DNA of 9,471 bases, taken from contig DAOVIK010000048.1 of the NCBI GenBank assembly GCA_030673735.1, forward strand, positions 1-9,471, written 5' to 3'. Positions 1-7,549 of this stretch are shown in pieces. Source of the DNA: Anaerolineae bacterium (GTDB lineage Bacteria > Chloroflexota > Anaerolineae > Anaerolineales > E44-bin32). The notes below the pieces were generated by a model. That model was not told where the DNA came from and made no database searches. It saw nothing but the letters and a program-made list of their open reading frames with translations. Positions within the stretch are counted from its first letter, which is position 1, and every line of letters begins with the position of its first letter. A program made the position numbers and the translations under genes.

Positions 1-2
1 TC

Positions 3-368
3 TGGTACGACAAGACCACGCGACGCATCTACTTCCACTCTGCAAATGAAGGACGCACACGCGATAGCATCCTGCGCAACTCGCAAGTGTGTTTCACTGC
101 GGCTGAACTAGGTCGCCTGCTGCCGTCGGAGAAAGCCTGTGAGATTGGAGTTGAGTACGCAAGTGTGTGCGTCTTCGGGCACGCTCGACTGGTGGAGGAC
201 GACGAGGAAAAGCTGCACGGATTGAAGGGCCTGGTGAGGAAATTCCAACCTGACTTGCGTGAGGAAGAGCCTAATCAGTCCATCGATCTAGAAGAGGTGG
301 AGCGAACGGCCGTGTACGCCATTGAGATCGAGGCCTGGAGCGGCAAACAGCGGGGCGCTGAGGCATGA
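3..368 (+). CDS. Pyridoxamine 5'-phosphate oxidase-like FMN-binding protein (5' end missing)
   Basis: The frame is open from the left edge, so the true start lies outside the window; 121 residues up to the TGA are visible. A GTG at 87 could be read as a start but lies inside a conserved-looking stretch and is not one. The opening WYDKTTRRIYFHSANEGRTRDSILRN, followed by a buried strand with VCF and later ASVCVFGHARLVEDDEEK, matches the split-barrel flavoprotein pattern of the Pyridox_ox_2/NimA-like group: a strand pair, then a basic GR-x3-D-x2-RN segment expected to contact the FMN phosphate. Such proteins bind FMN or a related cofactor, and the substrate is usually unknown. It is probably not the dedicated PdxH, because the neighbouring pdxT implies the one-step PLP synthase route. 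The stop overlaps the pdxT start as ATGA, so the two are translationally coupled. Family assignment is by remembered pattern; the specific function is unknown. Confidence 0.72.
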   Translation, partial: WYDKTTRRIYFHSANEGRTRDSILRNSQVCFTAAELGRLLPSEKACEIGVEYASVCVFGHARLVEDDEEKLHGLKGLVRKFQPDLREEEPNQSIDLEEVERTAVYAIEIEAWSGKQRGAEA

Positions 369-958
369 AGATCGGTGTCTTAGCATTGCAGGGGGATTTC
401 GCAGAACATCGCGCGGTCTTGCAGCATTTGGGCGTGGAGGCTCCAGAGATCCGCTTGCCGGGACAGCTTGATGAGTTGGACGGGCTGATCATCCCCGGTG
501 GCGAATCGACGACCATGGGCAAGTTGGCCACGATGTTTGAATTGATCAAGCCCCTGCGCAAGTTTGGACGGTCCAAGGCTATCTGGGGCACCTGCGCTGG
601 AGCGATCTTCCTCTCTAAGGATGCACAGCGCGAGCAGCCCTTGCTTGGCTTGATGAATATCACAGTGGCACGCAATGCCTTTGGTAGGCAATCGGATAGC
701 TTTGAAACCGAGTTGGTGGTATCTGAATTGCAGGAGCCAGCGCGCCCATTCCGCGCGGTGTTTATACGTGCGCCGGTGATCGCCTCTGTGGGCAAGAATG
801 TTCAGGTGTTGGCGAAGCTGGAGCAAGATGATGAAGGTCAGGAAGGGCAGATCGTGGCCGCACGCCAAGGCCGACTGCTGGCGACCTCTTTTCATCCTGA
901 GTTGACCAATGATCCCCGATTCCACCAGTTCTTCCTTTCCTTGGTAGAGGGCGAGTGA
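365..958 (+). CDS. pdxT: Pyridoxal 5'-phosphate synthase glutaminase subunit PdxT
   Basis: PdxT hydrolyses glutamine and passes ammonia to PdxS, which builds PLP from ribose 5-phosphate and glyceraldehyde 3-phosphate. The 197-residue length is typical. The N-terminus MKIGVLALQGDFAEH is the classic PdxT opening. PGGEST (44-49) forms the oxyanion/substrate loop, the nucleophile is Cys77 in WGTCAGAI, and the rest of the triad is His177 and Glu179 in SFHPEL. RNAFGRQ (103-109) is the other family signature. The class I amidotransferase site is intact, so the enzyme should be active. The start is an ATG at 365 with a GAGG sequence directly upstream, overlapping the previous gene's stop. pdxS is usually adjacent but is not in this window; it may lie upstream or elsewhere. 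Confidence 0.97.
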   Translation: MKIGVLALQGDFAEHRAVLQHLGVEAPEIRLPGQLDELDGLIIPGGESTTMGKLATMFELIKPLRKFGRSKAIWGTCAGAIFLSKDAQREQPLLGLMNITVARNAFGRQSDSFETELVVSELQEPARPFRAVFIRAPVIASVGKNVQVLAKLEQDDEGQEGQIVAARQGRLLATSFHPELTNDPRFHQFFLSLVEGE

Positions 959-965
959 GGGAGGC

Positions 966-1937
966 ATGATTCGGCTTTTCGATTGGCGTGACGTGGCTCT
1001 TCTGCGCCGGGTGCGCAAGGATGGCCTATGCATGTACGCTCGCATGGGCTGCACGCGCGGACCGAATGCATTGCGAAATGCCCTTCGAGAGATCCTTCCA
1101 ACTGGAAGGCGCGGCTGCACGATGGTCTATAGGCCTGATGCAAAGGACGAGCGAGCGGCCGTTGGACAGATTTTCCACAGCGCGGACGATCATCATGCAC
1201 GGATCGCATTCATCGGCCCGGAAGACGTATTGGGCCGTCCCAACGGTGTCCATCTGCTTGATGCACTCGTCGAAGCAGCCGGGATGCGCGGCGCCCACCA
1301 CTTGCTTGGGGAAGTGAATGAAGATAGCCATGCATTTGAATCTCTTCGGGAGGCCAGCTTTGCCATCTATGCTCGCCAGCGCATCTGGCGCTTGGTCGGA
1401 GTTCCACCCGCAGACCAAGACAAGCACTCCGGTGCATGGCGCAGCATGCGGTATGGTGACAGCCCAGCGGTGCACTCGCTTTACCACAGCTTGGTACCGC
1501 CGCTGGTGCAGCAGATCGAGCCGCCGCCTTCGCGCGATCCAGGATGCTTGGTCCATTGGGAGCAGGATGCGCTTGCGGCCTATTTGCAGATTGAGCGCGG
1601 ACCGCTGGGAACTTGGGTGCAGCCGTTCTTCCATCCGTCGGTCGACAATGCGGAAGATCTTCTGTCGCCGGTTCTGCGCCAGTTCCGCATCGATCGCAAT
1701 CGACCGTTGTACTTGTGTGTGCGGTCGTATCATGGTTGGATGAATAGCATGCTGGAGAGATTGGGGTTCGAGGACTGGCAGGATCAAGCGGTCATGGTGA
1801 AGCACCTTGTGGTAAAGGTGCGCAAGCCAGTGCTCGCGCCGCTGCGAGCATTAGAAGGAACTCGTCCGGAGCCAACATCGCCGATCATGCGAACTGAAAA
1901 TCGCAGATCGGGAAACCGAGTACGTGAGAGCACATGA
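966..1937 (+). CDS. Tandem GNAT-like N-acetyltransferase family protein
   Basis: The product has 323 residues. The first half (about 50-145) ends in HLLGEVNEDSHAFESLREASFAIYARQRIWRL, the C-terminal GNAT pattern in which a helix and strand place 'residue N, reduced in some way, becomes F/Y' after the acyl-CoA site. The second half (about 150-285) ends with a parallel pattern, PLYLCVRSYHGWMNSMLERLGFEDWQDQAVMVKHL. This suggests two GNAT-fold halves. No clear R/Q-x2-G-x-G/A acetyl-CoA pyrophosphate loop is obvious in either half, so catalytic activity is uncertain. The last 40 residues are Arg/Pro rich and probably disordered. The ATG at 966 is preceded by a strong GAGGGAGG and lies 7 bases after pdxT; the stop overlaps the next gene as ATGA. 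Its substrate cannot be deduced. Its position points to co-expression with the R3H ATPase and tmk. Confidence 0.7.
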   Translation: MIRLFDWRDVALLRRVRKDGLCMYARMGCTRGPNALRNALREILPTGRRGCTMVYRPDAKDERAAVGQIFHSADDHHARIAFIGPEDVLGRPNGVHLLDALVEAAGMRGAHHLLGEVNEDSHAFESLREASFAIYARQRIWRLVGVPPADQDKHSGAWRSMRYGDSPAVHSLYHSLVPPLVQQIEPPPSRDPGCLVHWEQDALAAYLQIERGPLGTWVQPFFHPSVDNAEDLLSPVLRQFRIDRNRPLYLCVRSYHGWMNSMLERLGFEDWQDQAVMVKHLVVKVRKPVLAPLRALEGTRPEPTSPIMRTENRRSGNRVREST

Positions 1938-3520
1938 GCGGAAGACGCATCACCGATAACCTGGATGACCTGTTGAGCGTGCTGCCTCCGGAGATCGTCA
2001 GCAAGCTGAACCACATCGCGCGCAAGGACGAGCTGCTGGAGGTGATCCTCGATCTAGGTCGCGTTCCGACCGCCCGCTATCTGGAAGAGGAACTGGCGTT
2101 GAGCGAGGAGGAAGTCCAGCACGAGAAGATCGAATACGTAGTCACGCGCATCGGCGAATTCGATGCAGACAATCGCGCGGGCATTGAGCGCACGCTGCAC
2201 CGTATCTCTGCCATTCGCAACCGACATAGACGCATAGTCGGACTAACCTGCCGCGTTGGGCGCGCGGTTTATGGCACGATTGACATCATCCAGGATTTGA
2301 TCTCCACGGGTAAGAGCGTTCTGCTTCTTGGCCGACCGGGCGTGGGCAAGACGACCATGTTGCGCGAAGCGGCGCGCATACTGGCTGAGGACAAGCGAGT
2401 AGTGATCGTCGATACATCCAACGAAATCGCCGGTGACGGCGATGTGCCTCACCCCTCCATTGGCCGGGCGCGGCGCATGCAGGTACGCGAGCCCAAATTG
2501 CAGCACGAGGTGATGATCGAAGCCGTCGAGAACCACAACCCCGAGGTGATCGTCATCGATGAGATCGGGCGTGAGTTGGAGGCCGTGGCGGCGCGCACGA
2601 TCGCCGAGCGTGGCGTGCAATTGATCGCCACTGCGCACGGAAATTCGCTGGAAAACCTATTGCTGAACCCCACGCTTTCCGACTTAGTGGGCGGGATCGC
2701 GTCGGTCACGCTCTCGGATGAGGAAGCACGGCGCCGCCGGACGCAGAAGACCGTTCTCGAGAGACGTGCCGCGCCTACCTTCGACGTGCTGATCGAGATT
2801 CAAGATCGCGAACGCTTGGCACTACATCAGGACGTTTCGGCGGCTGTGGATGCGATGCTGCGCGGGCGAGCGCAGCCCCCCGAGCTTCGCTATCGAGACG
2901 CCGATGGCGAAGTGCATATCGAGGCTGCCCGGCCACCCGCAAGGACAAGATCGGCGGAAACGGGATACCGTCGGCAGACTGCGCTGCCATCGACCAAGAA
3001 GCAGGATGAACAGGGGCTTCCTTACTCACCCACTCCCCCGCGCATGCCGAGCTCGCTTAGCCCGATCCGAATCTACGCCTATGGGGTAGCACGGAATCGA
3101 TTACGCAATGCCATAAAGCGGCTGCGGGTTCCGGGACGACTGGTGAATGATTTGGGTGAAGCCGAGGCCCTTGTTACCACGCGATCCTACTACCGCAAAC
3201 GTATGAAGGCCGTCGCGAATGCTGAAGAACGGCAGCTTCCGGTCTACGTGCTACGCTCGAACACGGTGCCGCAGATGGAGAATTTCCTCAGCGACCTTTT
3301 CGATTTGCAGATTGCAGCCGTGGATCCACAGCTTGAGAACGCCATGCAGGAAGCGCATGACGCCATTCAGTCGGTGTTGAACGGTACCCGCTCGGTGGAT
3401 CTCAGGCCGGCCTCGGCATACATCCGGCGCCTGCAGCATCAGACGGCTCGTCAGGCCAACTTGACGTCTCATTCCTATGGCAAGGAGCCACGACGGCGAG
3501 TCAGGATATACCGAGATTGA
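1934..3520 (+). CDS. P-loop ATPase with C-terminal R3H domain (SpoIIIAA/Ycf45-like)
   Basis: This 528-residue protein has a central RecA/AAA-type ATPase with Walker A GRPGVGKTT (133-141), the sensor-like DTSNEIAGDGDVPHPSIGRARRM (160-182) and Walker B VIVIDEIG (205-212). These fit the stage III sporulation AA / chloroplast Ycf45 group of ring ATPases. A linker rich in Pro, Arg and Ser (about 332-375) leads to a conserved C-terminal module beginning IRIYAYGVARNRLRNAI (378-394). A terminal R3H-type domain follows (about 465-528), where Arg498 and His502 give the R-x3-H signature; R3H domains bind single-stranded nucleic acid. The likely role is an ATP-driven nucleic-acid-associated protein; its exact job in bacteria is not established. 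The start ATG overlaps the previous stop and the stop overlaps the tmk start. The name SpoIIIAA reflects ATPase homology only and implies no sporulation. Confidence 0.88.
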   Translation: MSGRRITDNLDDLLSVLPPEIVSKLNHIARKDELLEVILDLGRVPTARYLEEELALSEEEVQHEKIEYVVTRIGEFDADNRAGIERTLHRISAIRNRHRRIVGLTCRVGRAVYGTIDIIQDLISTGKSVLLLGRPGVGKTTMLREAARILAEDKRVVIVDTSNEIAGDGDVPHPSIGRARRMQVREPKLQHEVMIEAVENHNPEVIVIDEIGRELEAVAARTIAERGVQLIATAHGNSLENLLLNPTLSDLVGGIASVTLSDEEARRRRTQKTVLERRAAPTFDVLIEIQDRERLALHQDVSAAVDAMLRGRAQPPELRYRDADGEVHIEAARPPARTRSAETGYRRQTALPSTKKQDEQGLPYSPTPPRMPSSLSPIRIYAYGVARNRLRNAIKRLRVPGRLVNDLGEAEALVTTRSYYRKRMKAVANAEERQLPVYVLRSNTVPQMENFLSDLFDLQIAAVDPQLENAMQEAHDAIQSVLNGTRSVDLRPASAYIRRLQHQTARQANLTSHSYGKEPRRRVRIYRD

Positions 3521-4152
3521 ACTATTTCATCACGCTTGAAGGCCCTGAGGGCAGTGGGAAGACCATCCACGCCAGGACGCTGGCTGATTACTTACGCGCC
3601 CAAGGATACGAAGTTCTTCTGACACGAGAACCCGGCGGCACTTCAATCGGGGATCAGATCAGGCGCGTACTGTTTACACTTGACAACACCTCCATGCGCC
3701 CGGCAACGGAATTCCTGCTATTCTCGGCCTCGCGTGCCCAGCACGTCGATGAGGTGATCCGTCCGCACTTGGACGCCGGAGGCGTGGTGGTCTGCGATCG
3801 CTACTACGACTCCTCGCTCGCATATCAGGGTTACGGCCACGGCCTAGACCTGCAGTATCTGAGGGCGATCACGGACTTCGCCACCGGCGGCCTGAAGCCC
3901 GACCTCACTCTGCTGCTTGACCTGTCGGTCGAAGACGGTTTGCGCCGGCGCGAAGAGGGCGGGAGTTGGAACCGGCTCGACGAGTACTCGCTGGAGTTTC
4001 ACCGCCGCGTGCGTCAGGGCTACCTGGAATTGGTTGCCGCTGAGCCTGAGCGTTGGGTTGTGATCGATGCTTCACCTTCAATCGAAGCCGTGCAGAAGGA
4101 GATACAAGCCGTGGTCGAGGCGCGTATGTCGCATGAGGGAACCGAAGGGTAG
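3517..4152 (+). CDS. tmk: Thymidylate kinase
   Basis: The enzyme phosphorylates dTMP to dTDP with ATP, an essential step in dTTP supply. The 211 residues carry the P-loop GPEGSGKT (9-16), the TREPGGT segment (36-42), the DRYYDSSLAYQG motif (94-105) that binds the substrate and helps catalysis, and the lid with RRREEGG followed by NRLDEYSLEFHRRVRQGY (143-169). All key parts are present, so the enzyme should be active. The start codon is TTG, not ATG: the expected N-terminus (NYFITLEGPEGSGK) leaves no room for another start, and the TTG overlaps the upstream TGA as TTGA. An AGGA lies about 10 bases upstream. The rare start plus overlap suggests its level is tied to translation of the R3H ATPase gene. 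It is the last gene of the operon; a hairpin follows at 4190. Confidence 0.96.
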   Translation: MNYFITLEGPEGSGKTIHARTLADYLRAQGYEVLLTREPGGTSIGDQIRRVLFTLDNTSMRPATEFLLFSASRAQHVDEVIRPHLDAGGVVVCDRYYDSSLAYQGYGHGLDLQYLRAITDFATGGLKPDLTLLLDLSVEDGLRRREEGGSWNRLDEYSLEFHRRVRQGYLELVAAEPERWVVIDASPSIEAVQKEIQAVVEARMSHEGTEG

Positions 4153-4189
4153 CAAACCGGCGGAACTGAACACCCCATTGGAAAACAAC

Positions 4190-4221
4190 CACGGTTGCCT
4201 GAAATGCATAAGGCAACCGTG
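4190..4221. terminator. Stem-loop between convergent genes, probable bidirectional terminator
   Basis: An 11-bp perfect stem (CACGGTTGCCT at 4190-4200, AGGCAACCGTG at 4211-4221) encloses a 10-base loop. It lies in the 94-base gap between tmk and the convergent gene ending at 4247. On the - strand the stem is followed by GGTTGTTTTCC, a short T-rich tract; on the + strand no T run follows. It therefore looks more like a terminator for the leftward gene, with possible 3'-end protection for the tmk operon message. Confidence 0.6.
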
Positions 4222-4246
4222 ATGTCGTTGGAGATGAATGTGGGCG

Positions 4247-4948
4247 CTAAGGGCCTCTTGTAAGGTTGAGCTCCCCGGTGGCTGCGCCTCCGCCGAAGAA
4301 CTCCACTGTGTAGTTGAGGTGGATTCCCCGCGGCGCAAACGATCCTTCGGCAAGCAGTCTGACGATGCCATCAACCGGAATCAACTCGGCTTCGATGGAT
4401 ATGGTTCCATCGGCAAGTCCAGTTGCGAGGAAGTCGCCGAAGACCGGATCACCGGAAACGTCAAAGTCGATGCGGGCGCCGCCGAAATTCGCGGTGTAGA
4501 CCAGCGGATCCGGGTCAAACATACCAAAGACGAATCCGTCCAAATCCAGCGTTAGCGTGGCGACGCCGCTTGGATCGACTTCGATGATCAAGCTTGCCGC
4601 GCCGCTGCTGCCGAAAGTGTTGTTGATCCACATGCCTTCCCATTCGCCGGCCATCTCAAGAGCGCGCTCATAACTTTCATCCGGCACGACCTCTTCTGTA
4701 GGCCCGACCGAAACCTCTGGAGCGGGAGTCTGGCCCGAAGGAAGCGATGGCGTCCGGGTTTCTTCCGGCGCCTGTGTGTCCTCCGGCCGCGCGGCGAACG
4801 GATTGGGAATGTCGATGCCGAGCGCCGTAACCACCCCAAAAATGAGCAGGACGCAGATGCAGATCATGCATAGGAATGCCAATCCTGCTCCTGCAATCAG
4901 GATCGGTTTCCAGTTGTGTGTCTCAATCTTTTGCTTTTCTTTGGTCAT
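4247..4948 (-). CDS. Membrane-anchored protein of unknown function
   Basis: I do not recognise the family. The ATG at 4946-4948 is preferred over an in-frame ATG 10 codons upstream because AAGGAGAG lies 5 bases before it. The 233-residue product has a Lys-rich N-terminus (MTKEKQKIE), one hydrophobic segment of about 30 residues (15-44, containing three Cys within four positions of one another), then a Pro/Thr/Glu-rich linker (about 48-90). A C-terminal domain of alternating strands begins at GEWEGMWINN (101-110). The positive N-terminus puts the C-terminal domain outside the membrane. The outer domain is acidic (many Asp in VDPSG, LDLDG, FDPDP) and looks beta-rich, perhaps barrel- or lipocalin-like, but that is a guess. 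There is no lipobox with a clear cleavage Cys. It is convergent to tmk and lies 146 bases downstream of the polymerase gene with its own strong ribosome site, so it may be a separate unit. Confidence 0.7.
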   Translation of the reverse strand: MTKEKQKIETHNWKPILIAGAGLAFLCMICICVLLIFGVVTALGIDIPNPFAARPEDTQAPEETRTPSLPSGQTPAPEVSVGPTEEVVPDESYERALEMAGEWEGMWINNTFGSSGAASLIIEVDPSGVATLTLDLDGFVFGMFDPDPLVYTANFGGARIDFDVSGDPVFGDFLATGLADGTISIEAELIPVDGIVRLLAEGSFAPRGIHLNYTVEFFGGGAATGELNLTRGP

Positions 4949-4953
4949 CGGTG

Positions 4954-4961
4954 CTCTCCTT
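4954..4961 (-). promoter_or_regulatory. Ribosome binding site fixing the start at 4948
   Basis: AAGGAGAG on the - strand, 5 bases upstream of the ATG at 4946-4948. It decides for this start over the in-frame ATG at 4976-4978. Confidence 0.75.
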
Positions 4962-5094
4962 GGCGAGATGCGAAGCACTCCCGGCCGATTCGGGATCAGC
5001 GGCCTCAGAAGGAAGAGCTCTGTAGAGATTATGCCCTACGCGAGTCTAGTGATTTCTTATCTTGCATGCATTGAGGTGCGATCAGTATCTGGGT

Positions 5095-7548
5095 TTAAGG
5101 ACGGACCGAAGCGTGATCTTGTATTGGCAGCGGGGAAGGCGCCGGCAGCAGCGCCGGCGCGAGCGGAGGGAGTTGGTCCAGGGATGCTGGAGATTCGTCA
5201 TAGAGTGATCTGAGCAGTAGGTCATCCCTTTCAGTGCACGGTTGCGGCCAGCGCGTGCGGTGCATCCGGCAGCCGGCAAGCAGCGGTTGACCGCCGTCCA
5301 TGCCCGGCGGCGGAAGCGTGCCCGGAGGGCCCCAGTAGCCGGCGTTGCCCAGCAGCCAGGTTGCCAGCATCGTGCGATCAACCCCGACCGGGGCCAACAC
5401 GCTTTCCACGGCGCGCAACAACAGCTCGGTGTAGGCCTCGCGATCGTAGGGCACCTCGCCCTTGAGCAGCTCCCAAGCGCGCGCTTTCTCCGGGCCGGGC
5501 ACCAGCAGGAAGCGCAGCTTCTCTCCCGGGGTGAGTGTGACCCCGGCATGGACCAACTCGCGGGCCACGCGCGCGGCGACGGTGCGTACGGTGAACTCGT
5601 GCGGGTGACGCGCCAATCGCTGCCGCATCACCAACTGGCGCGCCGGAACGCGACCGGCGCGCAGCGCCAGAAGCTGCTGTCTGGCGTAGTGGATCGCCTC
5701 AGGTACGCTGGCGCGGAATCCGGACGCATCGCGGCCCTCGGCCAGGATCGCCAGCATCTCCAGCTGCGTCTCCTTGATGAAGGGCGAGGTGTCGTGACGG
5801 CGGGCCTCGATGCCGCGAACCTTGAGCGAGCCGTCCTCGTAGGCCCCGAAGTAGCGATTGGCAACCGGCGAGCGCGGGTCGACGCGCGAAGGCAGGAAAG
5901 CCACCCAGCGGTAGATACCCTCCAGGCCGATCTGCAATCCGGTGTGGTCGCGAATCTGCTGCAGCAGCGCCTCGTAATCCGGCTGCTGATCGGCGCCCGG
6001 TTTGTAGATCCACAGTCCGTCGACGTACAGATGCAGCACACGAAAGCCGCGCGCCTCGACCATCTCCTTGGCGCGCAGCAGCACCTCCCGCCCATAGGCC
6101 GTCACCGCCTCATGCGCTTCGATGCGGCCGAAGCGGGCATTCTTGTAGCCCAGGTAGCCAAAGCAGGTCACCAGCAGCCACTTGTGGGCCGAGTGGCGCC
6201 GCTTGTAGGTCTCTTTGCGTGGATCTTCGTCGGGCAACTGACGGATCAGGGTCTTGTAACGGTTGCGTTTCTCGAGCAGCGGCGCCAATGTCTCCGGAAC
6301 CAGGCCGTAGCGATGGGTGCACACTCGCGTGCCCAGTTCGGGAACCAGCTTGCCCGGGCAGCAATCCGCGCCGACGGTCTCGGGTGAGATGTTGAAACGC
6401 ACCATGATGCTGGGATACATGGCCGTGAAGTCGAGCTCGGCCACGTGCTCGTGAAGGCCGGCGATGGGGGCGTAGACCAGGCCGCCCTTGTCGGCCACCA
6501 ACAGATCGACGCCGCTTTTCAGCGTCTCCGGCTGGCGCTTCTGCCAGGGCACCAGTATGCCGCGACGCTGCGCGGTGGCTACCTGCATGGCGCTGATGCC
6601 CGTGCCCGTGGAGACGCGCGCCGTGGTCTGTAATGGCAGGCCGGTGATGCGGGCGATCTCGAGCGAGCCGTCCATGCCGTAGTCGCTGGCCAGGAAGGCA
6701 TTCTGGCGGTCGACGTGCCAGCGGCCGAAGAGCGTGTGTTGCGCGTTGCGGAACATCACGCGCCCGTAGGAGACATACGAGTGGGCCTTTTTGTGGGCCA
6801 CCGCTTGCTGCGGGTCGCGGTTGAGCGGCAGAGGAATGCCGTAGTGGCGCGAGAGCTCAAGCATGCGCGGTAGGATGTAGCTGTCGCCGAAGGCGCTGAC
6901 TAGCAGGTCGGGATCGAAGCGCTCGAGCAGGTGACGCATGCCGAGCAGCAGTTGGCGGCTGTGGCGGCGCTTGAAGCAGTACTGGCGCCCTTCGACCTCC
7001 ACCAGCAGATCATGGCGATGCCCGCGGTTGGGATCCTGCAGTTCTCCGTCCAGGCGCAGCGTCATCACACGCAGCGGCGGCAGGCGGTACTCTACATCCC
7101 AGGGCGTGTCCAAGGCCTCGATGTTTCGTATGCGGCCCGCCTCGTGCTCGACGGCGCACCAAGCCAGCGGGAAGATCTCACGCGTAAGTACGTAGCGCTG
7201 CGGCAGGGGGATATCGGCGTCGTAGTAGGTCAGATGAGGGTAGGCGTTCGCGGCCTGACGGAAGAGGTCCGGCAGCAGGCCGGGAACGCGCACACCGACC
7301 TCGAGCACCTCCACGTCCTGATCCAGGAACAGATCGCGGCGTTCGGTGCGGCGTAGTTCCACCGGCGCACGGCGGGCGCGCAGCATCTTGCACAGCGCGC
7401 GCAGTTCCTCCTGCGGGCCGCGGGCGTAGAAGGCAGGGATGAAGCCATCGCTCAGGGCATGCGGCCGTCCCTGTTGATCGATCAACCAGATGCGCATTCC
7501 CTTGCCGGCGGGATAGGCATCGAAGAACCAGCCGTGAAGCGTGGCCAC
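5095..7548 (-). CDS. Family B DNA polymerase, apparently exonuclease-deficient
   Basis: This 817-residue polymerase starts at GTG 7548-7546, with GGAG 7 bases upstream and 1 base after the preceding stop. Polymerase motif A is ELDFTAMYPS (371-380, catalytic Asp373). The motif B region, RRHSAHKWLLVTCFGYLGYKNARFG (450-474), keeps a Lys but has TCFG where NSxYG is usual. Motif C is HLYVDGLWI (506-514), keeping the second Asp (Asp510) of the usual YGDTDS and losing the first. LKVRGIEARRHD (575-586) is the KxRG/template-contact motif. The N-terminal exonuclease domain is recognisable, but the usual acidic residues are not: Exo I reads MTLRLDGEL where F-D-I-E is expected, and Exo II reads SAFGDSYILP with Ile at the usual Asp. 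A Cys/His cluster (396, 397, 410, 412) lies between motifs A and B. The tail is Pro/Ala rich. It resembles bacterial/archaeal PolB2-like polymerases. The role is inferred to be repair or translesion synthesis, not main replication. Confidence 0.9.
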   Translation of the reverse strand: MATLHGWFFDAYPAGKGMRIWLIDQQGRPHALSDGFIPAFYARGPQEELRALCKMLRARRAPVELRRTERRDLFLDQDVEVLEVGVRVPGLLPDLFRQAANAYPHLTYYDADIPLPQRYVLTREIFPLAWCAVEHEAGRIRNIEALDTPWDVEYRLPPLRVMTLRLDGELQDPNRGHRHDLLVEVEGRQYCFKRRHSRQLLLGMRHLLERFDPDLLVSAFGDSYILPRMLELSRHYGIPLPLNRDPQQAVAHKKAHSYVSYGRVMFRNAQHTLFGRWHVDRQNAFLASDYGMDGSLEIARITGLPLQTTARVSTGTGISAMQVATAQRRGILVPWQKRQPETLKSGVDLLVADKGGLVYAPIAGLHEHVAELDFTAMYPSIMVRFNISPETVGADCCPGKLVPELGTRVCTHRYGLVPETLAPLLEKRNRYKTLIRQLPDEDPRKETYKRRHSAHKWLLVTCFGYLGYKNARFGRIEAHEAVTAYGREVLLRAKEMVEARGFRVLHLYVDGLWIYKPGADQQPDYEALLQQIRDHTGLQIGLEGIYRWVAFLPSRVDPRSPVANRYFGAYEDGSLKVRGIEARRHDTSPFIKETQLEMLAILAEGRDASGFRASVPEAIHYARQQLLALRAGRVPARQLVMRQRLARHPHEFTVRTVAARVARELVHAGVTLTPGEKLRFLLVPGPEKARAWELLKGEVPYDREAYTELLLRAVESVLAPVGVDRTMLATWLLGNAGYWGPPGTLPPPGMDGGQPLLAGCRMHRTRWPQPCTERDDLLLRSLYDESPASLDQLPPLAPALLPAPSPLPIQDHASVRP

Positions 7549-7549
7549 A

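Noticed and set aside
380..1120. - strand reading frame of 246 codons opposite pdxT
   Set aside because: pdxT is certain on the + strand and the antisense product has no family resemblance.
1026..1805. - strand reading frame of 259 codons opposite the GNAT-like gene
   Set aside because: Antisense to a gene with good ribosome site and coupled neighbours; no ribosome site or recognisable motif of its own.
4238..4555. + strand frame of 105 codons after tmk
   Set aside because: It lies antisense to the membrane-protein gene, which has a strong ribosome site and a clear membrane segment.
4979..5094. Terminator or small gene between the polymerase and the membrane protein gene
   Set aside because: No stem with a T run and no frame with a ribosome site was seen. 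A CATAAT hexamer on the - strand near 5028-5033 lacks a matching -35, so no promoter is claimed.
5242..6387. Long + strand reading frame (381 codons) antisense to the polymerase
   Set aside because: It lies wholly inside the well-supported polymerase gene; GC-rich third positions keep the antisense frame open. Its product is low-complexity, rich in Arg, Gln, Ala and His, with no motif.
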